DNA from: Cryobacterium sp. MP_M3
GTDB lineage: Bacteria > Actinomycetota > Actinomycetes > Actinomycetales > Microbacteriaceae
Assembly (NCBI RefSeq): GCF_015752155.1
Contig: NZ_JADOVI010000002.1
Coordinates: 124,001 to 188,000, forward strand
Direction: 5' to 3'
DNA length: 64,000 bases
Shown here: piece after piece, positions 8,323 to 15,862 of the stretch
How the letters are laid out: every line of letters starts with the position of its first letter
Numbering within the stretch: the first letter of the stretch is position 1
Translations under genes and position numbers: made by a program
The notes under the pieces: generated by a model
Told to the model about the DNA's origin: nothing
What the model saw: only the letters and a program-made list of their open reading frames with translations
The model's database searches: none

Positions 8323-8910
8323 ATGAGCAACCAGAGCCCTTTCGGCGCCCGCGGCCCCGCACTCTTCCCCGTTCTGCCCAAGGGTGAGGTGCTCGCGACG
8401 TACGAAACCTACTTCGAGGCGCAGGCCGCGGTGGACACGCTCGCAAAGGCGGACTTCCCGGTCAAGAAGCTTTCCATCGTCGGCAACGACCTGAAAAGCG
8501 TCGAACGGGTGACCGGCAAGCTCACCTGGGGCCGGGTCGCGCTCGCCGGGGCGGCCTCCGGCGCCTGGCTCGGTGTCTTCTTCGGGCTGCTCTTCTTCAT
8601 CTTCTCGCCCGCGGGTGCCGGCCTGCCGTTCGTGCTCGCCGCGGTGCTGATCGGCGCCGGATTCGGCATGCTGTTCGGGGTGGTCAGCTACGCGCTCAAC
8701 CGCCGCCGCCGCGACTTCACCTCGACCATGCAGGTCATCGCGAGCAACTACCAGGTGATCGTGGATGCGGCGCTGGTCAACCGGGCGCGCAACCTGCTCG
8801 CCGGGCACGCCGAAGCCGAGGCGGTGGCGCCGGCGGCGCCGCATCCGTCGGAGCCCCCGCGGAGCGCCGACCCGGTGACCCCGCCCGCCCCGCCGGCCCC
8901 CGAGGTCTGA
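8323..8910 (+). CDS. General-stress-protein-17M-like membrane protein
   Basis: A 195-residue protein. The N-terminal part (VLATYETYFEAQAAVDTLAKADFPVKKL in outline, about residues 25-50, with SIVGNDLK after it) resembles the YflT/general stress protein 17M domain. Two glycine-rich helices follow (about residues 70-115), then a tail that is almost all Ala, Pro and Glu. Proteins of this type are common in actinobacteria with no proven activity. The gene is divergent from the MgtE_N/CBS operon and ends 16 bp from the convergent aminopeptidase gene. Confidence 0.82.
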   Translation: MSNQSPFGARGPALFPVLPKGEVLATYETYFEAQAAVDTLAKADFPVKKLSIVGNDLKSVERVTGKLTWGRVALAGAASGAWLGVFFGLLFFIFSPAGAGLPFVLAAVLIGAGFGMLFGVVSYALNRRRRDFTSTMQVIASNYQVIVDAALVNRARNLLAGHAEAEAVAPAAPHPSEPPRSADPVTPPAPPAPEV

Positions 8911-8926
8911 GGCCCGGCACGAGGCG

Positions 8927-10468
8927 CTAGGCGGTCAGGGCGGCGATCCAGGCCTCGACGTCGGCCGAGGTGCGCGGGATGCCCGCGGACAGGTTCTCGG
9001 GGCCGTCGGAGGTGATCAGGATGTCGTCTTCGATCCGCACGCCGATGCCGCGGAACTCGGCCGGCACGGTGAGGTCGTCGGGCTGGAAGTACAGTCCGGG
9101 CTCGATCGTGAACACCATGCCGGGTTCGATCACGCCGTCCATGTACATGTCGCGGCGGGCCTGGGCGCAGTCGTGCACGTCGAGACCGAGGTGGTGGCTG
9201 GTGCCGTGGACCATGTAACGGCGGTGGTGGCCGTTGTCGGGCAGCAGCGCCTCCTCGGCGGTGACGGGCAGCATGCCCCACTCCGCGGTGCGGCGGGCGA
9301 TCACGCCCATCGCGGCGGCGTGCACGTCGCGGAACACGGCGCCGGGCCGGGCGACGGCGAACGCGGCATCCGCTGCCTCGCGTACGGCGTCGTAGACCTT
9401 GCGCTGCACGGGAGTGAACGTGCCGTCGACCGGGAGGGTGCGGGTGATGTCGGCCGTGTAGTAGCTGTCGACCTCGACCCCGGCGTCGAGCAGGATCAGG
9501 TCGCCCGGCGTGACCGGCCCGTCATTGCGGGTCCAGTGCAGGATGCAGGCGTGGGCGCCGGACGCCGCGATGGTGTCGTAGCCGACTGCGTTGCCGTCGG
9601 AGCGGGCACGGGTGTTGAACACGCCCTCGACCAGGCGCTCGCCGCGCAGGTGGGAGCTGGACCGGGGAAGGTCGCGGATGACGTCGTCGAAGCCGTGCGC
9701 GGTGGCCGCCACGGCGAGGCGCATCTGGGCGATCTCGTAGGAGTCCTTGACGAGGCGCAACTCGGAGAGGTCACGGGCGAAGTGGTCGTCCGGTTCGTGC
9801 TCGGCGTTGATCTCCAGGCTGAACGGGGAGTCCGACGCGTTGGTGGTGAGCACCTTCTCGGCAGCGAACCGCAACCGGGCCTCGTCGACCTCGTCGGTGA
9901 AGAACGGGTCCGCCTCGCGCACGACGACGGTCTCGCTGTCCACGGCCTCGAGGACGGCGGACAGGTCGGCGATGCCGCGCACCTGCACGGCGAGGTCGGC
10001 GGCGACCTGGGCGATCGACGGGCGCGGGCCGATCCAGAACTCGCCGATGTCGGGGTTGGCGTAGAACTCGTCGGAGTCGCGGCCGGCGCGCTCCCGGAAG
10101 TAGAGCGTGGCATCGTGGCCGGCCTGGGTCGGTTCGAGGACCAGGACGGCCCCCGGCTCGGAGTCGCTGCCCCAGCCGGTGAGGTGCGCGAAGGCGGAAT
10201 GCGCGCGGAACGCGTAGTCGGTGTCGTTCGAGCGCTGCTTGAGCCGGCCGGCCGGGATGATCAGCCGGGTTCCCGGGTACATCGCGGAGAGCCGGGCCCG
10301 GCGGGCGGCCGCGAACGGGGCCTGCTCCCGCGCGGGCGGCAGCTCGGCGGTGCGCTCAGCCCAGGAACTGGAGATATAGGCCTTGAAACCGGCCGACCCG
10401 GGCGTCGTGGACCGGTTCTCGTTCGATCGGGGGGCAGGGGTGATCGCGGATTCGTTGGGGTTGGCCAT
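8927..10468 (-). CDS. pepP: Xaa-Pro aminopeptidase (aminopeptidase P, M24 family)
   Basis: A 513-residue cytoplasmic M24 metallopeptidase that removes N-terminal residues preceding proline. An N-terminal AMP_N-type domain (RRARLSAMYPGTRLIIPAG, FRAHSAFAHLTGW) is followed by the pita-bread catalytic domain. All five metal ligands are visible: Asp in LLDAGVEVD, Asp in TADITRT, His in HGTSHHLGLDVHD, Glu in TIEPGLYF and Glu in GVRIEDDIL. The first 40 residues are an extra polar extension. GACAAT (10475-10480) lies 6 nt upstream of the ATG, so the mRNA is probably leaderless. Length matches the long actinobacterial aminopeptidase P. Confidence 0.93.
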   Translation of the reverse strand: MANPNESAITPAPRSNENRSTTPGSAGFKAYISSSWAERTAELPPAREQAPFAAARRARLSAMYPGTRLIIPAGRLKQRSNDTDYAFRAHSAFAHLTGWGSDSEPGAVLVLEPTQAGHDATLYFRERAGRDSDEFYANPDIGEFWIGPRPSIAQVAADLAVQVRGIADLSAVLEAVDSETVVVREADPFFTDEVDEARLRFAAEKVLTTNASDSPFSLEINAEHEPDDHFARDLSELRLVKDSYEIAQMRLAVAATAHGFDDVIRDLPRSSSHLRGERLVEGVFNTRARSDGNAVGYDTIAASGAHACILHWTRNDGPVTPGDLILLDAGVEVDSYYTADITRTLPVDGTFTPVQRKVYDAVREAADAAFAVARPGAVFRDVHAAAMGVIARRTAEWGMLPVTAEEALLPDNGHHRRYMVHGTSHHLGLDVHDCAQARRDMYMDGVIEPGMVFTIEPGLYFQPDDLTVPAEFRGIGVRIEDDILITSDGPENLSAGIPRTSADVEAWIAALTA

Positions 10469-10474
10469 GCGCCC

Positions 10475-10480
10475 ATTGTC
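10475..10480 (-). promoter_or_regulatory. -10 box of pepP
   Basis: GACAAT on the minus strand, 6 nt from the pepP ATG. It matches four of six bases of TATAAT. Confidence 0.4.
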
Positions 10481-10524
10481 CCATTCCCGGCCGGGCGCGC
10501 GCTGTGGGCTGCCCGGGGGAGCGC

Positions 10525-11571
10525 TCAGCGGGGGGAAAGGGTCGCGACGATCGGGCGGTGATCGCTTCCAGCGGCGTCCTCCGACTCGATCACGCTCATG
10601 CTCTCGGTCTGCCAGTTCGGCGTCGAGAGCACGTGGTCGATCGGGCTGCCGAGCAGGGGCGGAAGGAACGTCGGCCAGGTGCCCACCGCCCCGGACCCGG
10701 TGGCCAGCGCAGCATCCCGGCAGTCGCCGAGCACGGCCGAGCCGGAAGATTCCCGTCCGGACATATGGTCGACGGTGGAGTTGAAGTCCCCGGCCATGAT
10801 CACATTCTCAGCCGTGCACTGGCGGGCCAGCCAGTCGAGGTCCGAGCGCCAGTTCGACATCTCCCAGTTGATCGGGGCGACGGCGTGCACCGCGATGATC
10901 GTGGGCCCTGAGGCATCGACGGGCCGGGCGACGACGGTCGGAAGCACATTGGTGTTTCCGGGAGGCCCGGAACCCGCGGCGCTGCTCACGGTGTAGTCAC
11001 CGAGCTCGGGGCTGATCAGCAGGGTGGTCGAGCGTGCCTTGGAGATCAGATCGAACGCGATGGTGTGCACCCACATCGGCCGTCCGGCCTCTCGCATCGC
11101 CTCGGCGACCTTCACGCCGGTGGCCTCGGTCGTCTCCGGGAGGGTGACGATGTCCGCGCCGCGGTCGATCGCGAGCCGGGCGATTGCCGCCGCCCCCGGT
11201 TCGTCACCGAGGGTGTTCCAGCTGAGCACGGTCACGTCGCCGGTGGTGCCGGCGGATGCCGCGGGCCGCTCGGCCGCCGACGCCGGCTGAACGCCGATTC
11301 CCCTGGCGGCCAGCACAGCGGCGTTGCCGACCCCGAAGAGGAGCAGCAGCACGGCGAGGGACCCGGCCAGGCGTCGCAACGGCCGGATCGCGGCGAGCAG
11401 GGCCAGCACGACCATTCCGGCCGCGGCGACGGCCACGCCCAGCCCGCGCAGGGACACGGCGTGGGCGAAGACCCAGCTGTTCTGCAGGCCGAACGCCTGC
11501 GGCCAGCCGACGGCGAACAACGCGAGGGCGGAGCCGCCGAGGACGAGGGTGGTGAGGATTCTGGGCAGCAT
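10525..11571 (-). CDS. Membrane-anchored endonuclease/exonuclease/phosphatase family protein
   Basis: A 348-residue protein with three N-terminal membrane helices (about residues 2-26, 36-60 and 66-92) and then an EEP-fold catalytic domain placed outside the membrane. EEP motifs in order: LSWNTLGD (about 117), IVTLPETTE (about 141), the HAVAPINWEM region, AGDFNSTVDH (about 255) and SDHRPIVATL at the C-terminal end. EEP enzymes cleave phosphodiesters in nucleic acids, lipids or inositol phosphates; the substrate cannot be read here. The ATG at 11571 follows a TACCAT box (11581-11586) by 9 nt; a start as far out as 11622 is possible. It is divergent from the PHP gene. Confidence 0.83.
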   Translation of the reverse strand: MLPRILTTLVLGGSALALFAVGWPQAFGLQNSWVFAHAVSLRGLGVAVAAAGMVVLALLAAIRPLRRLAGSLAVLLLLFGVGNAAVLAARGIGVQPASAAERPAASAGTTGDVTVLSWNTLGDEPGAAAIARLAIDRGADIVTLPETTEATGVKVAEAMREAGRPMWVHTIAFDLISKARSTTLLISPELGDYTVSSAAGSGPPGNTNVLPTVVARPVDASGPTIIAVHAVAPINWEMSNWRSDLDWLARQCTAENVIMAGDFNSTVDHMSGRESSGSAVLGDCRDAALATGSGAVGTWPTFLPPLLGSPIDHVLSTPNWQTESMSVIESEDAAGSDHRPIVATLSPR

Positions 11572-11623
11572 GGAGTGACCATGGTAGGCGACCCGGCTGG
11601 GCGAAGCCCCTGCCCGGCCCAAC

Positions 11624-11629
11624 TAGCAT
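11624..11629 (+). promoter_or_regulatory. -10 box of the PHP-domain gene
   Basis: TAGCAT, with exactly 6 nt to the ATG at 11636. Confidence 0.55.
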
Positions 11630-11635
11630 GGGGGA

Positions 11636-12505
11636 ATGGCAGGCGAACGGCGATTCAGGGGTCCCATCGACCTGCACACCCACTCGAGCGTGTCCGACGG
11701 CACCGAGACCCCGGCCCAGCTCGTGCGGGCGGCGGCCGATGCGGGGATCGGCACGATGGCCCTGACCGATCACGACTCGACCGCGGGCTGGTTCGAGGCG
11801 GCGGCGACGGCGCGCACGGTGGGGATCACGCTCATTCCCGGAATGGAATTCAGCACCAGGGTCTCCTTCGCCAGCGTTCACCTGCTCGCCTACCTGTTCG
11901 ACCCGTCCGACGCCGGCATCGTCGCCGAAACCTCCCGGGTGCGACAGGCCCGCCTCGTGCGCGCCGAACAGATGGTGGAACGGATCGGGGAAGACTACGC
12001 GCTGACCTGGGAGGACGTGCTCGCCCAGACCACCCCGGATGCGACCGTCGGCCGTCCGCACATCGCCGACGCCCTGGTGGCGCGCGGCCTCGCGCTCACC
12101 CGGAGCGAGGCGTTCGCCGGGATCCTGCACTGGGATGCGGGCTACTACCAGCCGCACTACGCTCCGGACCCCCTGCGCGCGATCGAACTCGTGCGCGCGG
12201 CCGGGGGAGTGCCGGTCATCGCGCATCCGGCGACCCGGGGCGTCCACGACGTGATCCCGGAGGCCCGGCTGAAACGACTCGTCGAGGCCGGACTGTTCGG
12301 ACTGGAGCTGGAGCACCGCGAGAACAAGCCGGCGGCGAAGGCCCGGCTCTACGAGCTCGCCGCGAAGTACGGCCTGTTCGTCACGGGCTCGAGCGATTAC
12401 CACGGCGAGGGCAAGCCCAATCGCCTGGGGGAGAACACGACGGCGCCGGAGGTGCTGGAGGCGTTGATCGCCCAGGGCACCGGATCGGAGCCGATCTTCG
12501 GTTAG
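11636..12505 (+). CDS. PHP-domain phosphoesterase
   Basis: A 289-residue stand-alone PHP protein, a metal-dependent phosphoesterase fold. Metal-ligand motifs are present in order: DLHTHSSVSDGT (residues 12-23), LTDHDSTAGW (about 43), GMEFST (about 68), the HP in VIAHPATRG, and SSDYHGEGK near the C-terminal end. Relatives hydrolyse nucleoside 3',5'-bisphosphate or trim RNA 5' ends (the YciV/RNase AM group), which is the best guess. The ATG lies 6 nt after TAGCAT with no ribosome-binding site. It converges with the DEAD-box helicase gene, and a long hairpin separates the two. Confidence 0.88.
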   Translation: MAGERRFRGPIDLHTHSSVSDGTETPAQLVRAAADAGIGTMALTDHDSTAGWFEAAATARTVGITLIPGMEFSTRVSFASVHLLAYLFDPSDAGIVAETSRVRQARLVRAEQMVERIGEDYALTWEDVLAQTTPDATVGRPHIADALVARGLALTRSEAFAGILHWDAGYYQPHYAPDPLRAIELVRAAGGVPVIAHPATRGVHDVIPEARLKRLVEAGLFGLELEHRENKPAAKARLYELAAKYGLFVTGSSDYHGEGKPNRLGENTTAPEVLEALIAQGTGSEPIFG

Positions 12506-12525
12506 CCCGCCGGGGGCTGGCCGCA

Positions 12526-12576
12526 GTGGTCGAGCTTGTCGAGACCCCGGTGCGGGGTCTCGACACGCTCGACCAC
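12526..12576. repeat. GGTCGAG-type inverted repeat between convergent genes (bidirectional terminator candidate)
   Basis: Arms 12526-12549 and 12553-12576 are 24 nt each, complementary at 23 positions, with a 3-nt loop. The arms contain GTGGTCGAGC and GTCGAGACCCCG. It sits between the PHP gene (ends 12505) and the DEAD-box helicase gene (ends 12585). There is no U-tract on either side. The same sequence family occurs at 29601-29637 and 60751-60797. Confidence 0.8.
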
Positions 12577-12584
12577 CGGGATGG

Positions 12585-14225
12585 TCAGCTGGCGGTGCCG
12601 GACTGCGGTGCGCTGCGGCGGGTGCGGCTGCGACGCCGCGGGGCGCTGTTGCCGTCGTGGTGCTCGGCGCCGCCGCCGTCGTGGGTGCCGGCCGCGGCAG
12701 TGGCGGCCGGGGCATCCGGGTTAGTGGACTGACCGACCCGGGTGCGGTTGCGTCCGCGACCGGCGCGGTCGCCGCCCTGGTCACCGGCGGTTGCGCCGGC
12801 GCCGGCACCGGCACTCGCACCAGCGCTCGCACCAGCGCTCGCACCAGCGCTCGCACCAGCACTGACGCCGGCGCCGACGGATGCCGGGCGACCCGAGCCC
12901 GAGCGGCCGGAATCGGAGCGTCCCGAACCCGAACGCCCGGAGTCGGAGCGTCCGGAACCCGAACGCCCGGAGTCGGAGCGTCCGGAGCCTGAACGGCCCG
13001 AGTCGGAGCGACCGCCGCCGGCCGGCGCCTCGCGGACCGGCGACGCGCGGAGGCGACCCTTCGACCCGGTCGGGATGTTCAGGTCGGTGAAGAGGTGCGG
13101 GGACGAGGAGTAGGTCTCCATCGGCACGGGCGTGCCGAAGTCGAGCGCGTTGTTGATCAGCGTCCACTTGTGCATGTCGTCCCAGTCGACGAAGGTGACG
13201 GCGATGCCGGTCTTGCCTGCGCGCCCGGTGCGGCCGACGCGGTGCAGGTACGCCTTCTCGTCCTCGGGGATGGTGTGGTTGATCACGTGGGTGACGTCCT
13301 CGACGTCGATGCCGCGGGCGGCGACATCCGTGGCGATCAGGATGTCCTTCTTGCCGGCCTTGAACGCGGCCATCGCGCGTTCGCGCTGTTCCTGGTTGAG
13401 GTCGCCGTGCACGGCGGTGGCGTTGAAGCCGCGGTCGCCGAGTTCTTCGACGAGCTTGGCGGCGGCGCGCTTGGTGCGGGTGAAGATCACGGTCTTGCCG
13501 CGGCCCTCGGCCATGAGGATGCGGCCGATCACCTCGTCCTTGTCCATGTTGTGCGCGCGGTAGACGAGGTGCTCGATGTTGGCCTGCATCAGGCCCTCGT
13601 CGGGGTCGCTCGCCCGGATGTGGATCGGGCGGTTCATGAACCGGCGGGCGAGGGCCACGATCGGGCCGGGCATCGTCGCCGAGAACAGCATCGTGTGGCG
13701 GGTCGATGGGGTCTGCGAGAACAGCTTCTCGATGTCGGCGAGGAAGCCGAGGTCGAGCATCTTGTCGGCCTCGTCGAGCACCATCTCGCTCACGTTGGCG
13801 AGGCTGAGCAGGCGCTGGCTGGCAAGGTCGAGCAGACGGCCGGGGGTGCCGACCACGATCTGGGCGCCGGCCTTGAGCTGCTCGATCTGGCCTTCGTAGG
13901 CCTTGCCGCCGTAGATGGAGACGATCTTCGTGTCGCGGTTGCGGGCGGCGAGTTCGAGGTCTTCGCTGACCTGCACGCACAGCTCGCGGGTCGGCACGAC
14001 GACGAGCGCCTGCACTCCCGGTGCGGGGTTGAGGCCGAGGCGCTGGATCAGCGGGAGGCCGAAGCCGAAGGTCTTGCCGGTTCCCGTCTTGGCCTGGCCG
14101 ATGATGTCCTGGCCGCTGAGAGCGAGCGGGATGGTCTGGACCTGGATGGGGAAGGGCTCGAGGATGCCTTTATCGGCGAGGGCCTGGACCATGTCCTGGT
14201 CGATATTAAGTTCGGAGAAAGTCAC
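12585..14225 (-). CDS. DEAD-box RNA helicase with repetitive C-terminal tail
   Basis: A 546-residue ATP-dependent RNA helicase. The Q-motif region (FPIQVQTIPLAL) is near residue 24 and motif I (AKTGTGKT) near 44; motif Ia VPTRELC, motif II DEAD, motif III SAT, motif V ATDVAARGIDVE and motif VI HRVGRTGRAGKTG follow in order. After about residue 405 it becomes a low-complexity tail with four GRSDSGRSGS units, alanine/glycine/serine repeats and a basic end (RRRSRTRRSAP) suited to binding RNA. Such proteins act in ribosome assembly, RNA turnover and cold growth. I use the GTG at 14225 (VTFSELNID); the ribosome-binding site is weak. RhlE-like and CshA-like assignments are both possible. Confidence 0.93.
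   Translation of the reverse strand: MTFSELNIDQDMVQALADKGILEPFPIQVQTIPLALSGQDIIGQAKTGTGKTFGFGLPLIQRLGLNPAPGVQALVVVPTRELCVQVSEDLELAARNRDTKIVSIYGGKAYEGQIEQLKAGAQIVVGTPGRLLDLASQRLLSLANVSEMVLDEADKMLDLGFLADIEKLFSQTPSTRHTMLFSATMPGPIVALARRFMNRPIHIRASDPDEGLMQANIEHLVYRAHNMDKDEVIGRILMAEGRGKTVIFTRTKRAAAKLVEELGDRGFNATAVHGDLNQEQRERAMAAFKAGKKDILIATDVAARGIDVEDVTHVINHTIPEDEKAYLHRVGRTGRAGKTGIAVTFVDWDDMHKWTLINNALDFGTPVPMETYSSSPHLFTDLNIPTGSKGRLRASPVREAPAGGGRSDSGRSGSGRSDSGRSGSGRSDSGRSGSGRSDSGRSGSGRPASVGAGVSAGASAGASAGASAGASAGAGAGATAGDQGGDRAGRGRNRTRVGQSTNPDAPAATAAAGTHDGGGAEHHDGNSAPRRRSRTRRSAPQSGTAS
12811..12858. repeat. In-frame 12-bp tandem repeat in helicase tail
   Basis: Four consecutive 12-bp units (GCGCTCGCACCA, with a one-base variant in the first) encode Ala/Ser/Gly repeats in the helicase tail. 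Confidence 0.85.
12901..13020. repeat. In-frame 30-bp tandem repeat in helicase tail
   Basis: Four 30-bp units (12901, 12931, 12961, 12991) with a shared core GTCGGAGCGTCCGGA encode the GRSDSGRSGS decapeptides of the DEAD-box helicase. Confidence 0.85.
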
Positions 14226-14375
14226 GAATGTTTGCCTGTCATTAGCTGGATGCGTTGAATGCGCCCGTTTTCTGCCTCGGGCACCGGCCATCGATCCATG
14301 CCGATGGCGTGGTCCAACCTTACCGGGCAGCCCCTGTGAACTTGATGAGGCGCTCCGCGCGGACCCGCACTGTCC

Positions 14376-14381
14376 TATGCT
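14376..14381 (+). promoter_or_regulatory. -10 box of the ferritin-like gene
   Basis: TATGCT, 6 nt before the GTG at 14388. Confidence 0.5.
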
Positions 14382-14387
14382 GGGCGT

Positions 14388-15194
14388 GTGATCTCGTGGC
14401 TCGATCGGCGCGCGAAGCGTGTGGAGATCCCTCGTCCGTCGACCAGGGGAGCACGTCTGTCGACCACCAAGGTGGACATCGCCGACCTGACCCCCGAGCT
14501 GCTTCCCTACCTCGGCCAGGCGGCATATTTCGAACTGGGAATGTTCGAGAACCTCGCCCAGGCGATCAGGCTCGCCCCCGACCTTGATGCCAAGGAGGGG
14601 CTGAGCGCGGCCGCGGGCCGGGCGCTCGCCAAGCACCAGGGTCTCGTCGCCGAGATCCGCCGGCGCGGCGGGGAACCCTCCGAGGTGATGGCGCCGTTCG
14701 CGCCCGCCCTCGACGACTTCCGGACGAAGACCATGGGGGCGGACTGGCACGAGCTGCTGCTCAGCTGCTACCTGGCCGGCGGCCTGCTCGACGACTTCTT
14801 CATCCGGCTGTCCGATGGATTGCCCGGCGACGTCGGCCCGCGAGTCGCGCACCTGCTCGGCCAGGGCGCGGGCACCGACGTTCTCGTGAAGCATTTGAAG
14901 GCCGCCATCGACGGCAACCCCGGACTGGGCTCGCACCTGGCCTTGTGGGGGCGGCGCCTGGTCGGCGACACCCTGCTGGTGGCGCGGTCGTCCATCCCGG
15001 CCGCCGTTCCGGCGGACGGCGCGTCAGTGCCCGCCCAGAGCACAGTGCCCGCCCAGGGCGCAGTGCCCGCCCACGGCACAGTGCCCGCTCACGGCCCGGC
15101 ATCCGCTCACGGCGAGGCGCAGATCGAACCGGTCTTCACCGAACTCATCGCGGCGCACACACGCCGGATGGACGGGCTGGGCCTCACCGCCTGA
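14388..15194 (+). CDS. Ferritin-like (MiaE-related) helical protein
   Basis: A 268-residue protein of the ferritin-like group often labelled tRNA 2-methylthio-N6-isopentenyladenosine hydroxylase-like in actinobacteria. The helical domain starts near residue 35 (LLPYLGQAAYFELGMFENLAQ), with candidate metal ligands Glu49 and Glu53 and later Glu/His/Asp residues (HQGLVAEI, ADWHELLLSCYLAGGLLDDF). Oxygenase activity is not proven for this branch. Residues about 213-242 are a repeat-encoded insertion of VPAQG/VPAHG units before the final helix. The GTG start is leaderless by position. It diverges from the helicase gene. In M. tuberculosis a related gene also lies near adnAB and DUF3107. Confidence 0.78.
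   Translation: MISWLDRRAKRVEIPRPSTRGARLSTTKVDIADLTPELLPYLGQAAYFELGMFENLAQAIRLAPDLDAKEGLSAAAGRALAKHQGLVAEIRRRGGEPSEVMAPFAPALDDFRTKTMGADWHELLLSCYLAGGLLDDFFIRLSDGLPGDVGPRVAHLLGQGAGTDVLVKHLKAAIDGNPGLGSHLALWGRRLVGDTLLVARSSIPAAVPADGASVPAQSTVPAQGAVPAHGTVPAHGPASAHGEAQIEPVFTELIAAHTRRMDGLGLTA
15025..15114 (+). repeat. In-frame 18-bp tandem repeat in the ferritin-like gene
   Basis: Five 18-bp units begin at 15025, 15043, 15061, 15079 and 15097 (core CAGTGCCCGCCCA, drifting in the last two). They encode six-residue VPA(Q/H) repeats. Confidence 0.85.
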
Positions 15195-15224
15195 GCGGCG
15201 ACACCGGGCCCGGGCCCGGCACGG

Positions 15225-15533
15225 TCAGGCGTGGCCGGGGTGCCCGGTCTTCATCAGGGTGTGCAGCATCCGCCGGTCGCCCCGCGAGCGCGAGCGGCCC
15301 AGCTGGAGGTCGGCGGCAACGGATGCGAGCGCGGCGAGGCCGAGGGACACCCACCAGATCCAGCCGCCGTCCCACGCCCAGCCGAGCCAGGTCAGCGCCA
15401 CCCAGGCGATCGACGCGACGGCCGTGCCGACGGCCGGCACCAGCACGGAACCGTGACTGTGCCGCCCGGGCAGCAGGTACCGGGCCGCGAGCCCGAGCAG
15501 CGCGCCGCCCAGGGCGACGAAGAGGAGCTCCAT
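15225..15533 (-). CDS. Small membrane protein of unknown function
   Basis: A 102-residue protein with three hydrophobic segments (about residues 2-20, 30-50 and 57-74) and a basic C-terminal tail (GRSRSRGDRR). It begins 6 nt after the DUF3107 stop on the same strand, so the two are probably one operon. No ribosome-binding site is obvious. I recognise no domain. Confidence 0.72.
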   Translation of the reverse strand: MELLFVALGGALLGLAARYLLPGRHSHGSVLVPAVGTAVASIAWVALTWLGWAWDGGWIWWVSLGLAALASVAADLQLGRSRSRGDRRMLHTLMKTGHPGHA

Positions 15534-15539
15534 GGCTGG

Positions 15540-15764
15540 TTAGGCGACGAAACCGACGCGGCGGGTGGTCTCGGCGCCCAGCTCGACGTACGCCAGCCCG
15601 ATCGTGGGGACGATGTACACCCGACCCTTGCTGTCGGAGAGCTTGAGGTAACCGGTCTGCCCGGCGAGGGCGGCAGCGACCGTCTCCTCGATTTCGTTCG
15701 CGGGCTGCGAAGTCTCGAAGCTGATCTCCCGGGGAGAGTTGAAGATGCCAATGCGGATATCCAC
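15540..15764 (-). CDS. DUF3107 domain-containing protein
   Basis: A 74-residue protein matching the small actinobacterial DUF3107 family (TB9.4-like): DIRIGIFNSPREISFE at the start and KGRVYIVPTIGLAYVELG in the second half, a short beta/alpha/beta design. The GTG at 15764 has AAAGG about 10 nt upstream; the frame stays open upstream but that extension is unlike the family. No activity is established. The gene is divergent from adnA, as expected for this conserved neighbourhood. Confidence 0.87.
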   Translation of the reverse strand: MDIRIGIFNSPREISFETSQPANEIEETVAAALAGQTGYLKLSDSKGRVYIVPTIGLAYVELGAETTRRVGFVA

Positions 15765-15849
15765 CAGATGCGCCTTTCGTTGCCTAAGCGCCCAGATTAC
15801 GACAGAACGACCCGCCCTCCCGACATCGTTCACTGTCGGCGCAACCGGC

Positions 15850-15855
15850 TAGCTT
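15850..15855 (+). promoter_or_regulatory. -10 box of adnA
   Basis: TAGCTT, 7 nt before the GTG at 15863; no ribosome-binding site is present. Confidence 0.5.
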
Positions 15856-15862
15856 TGAAAAC

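Noticed and set aside
14222..14242. Six-codon minus-strand leader frame ending in a GTGA overlap with the DEAD-box helicase start
   Set aside because: The best -10-like sequence (GCTAAT) would start transcription inside or after its ATG, so it may not be in the mRNA; too short to support.
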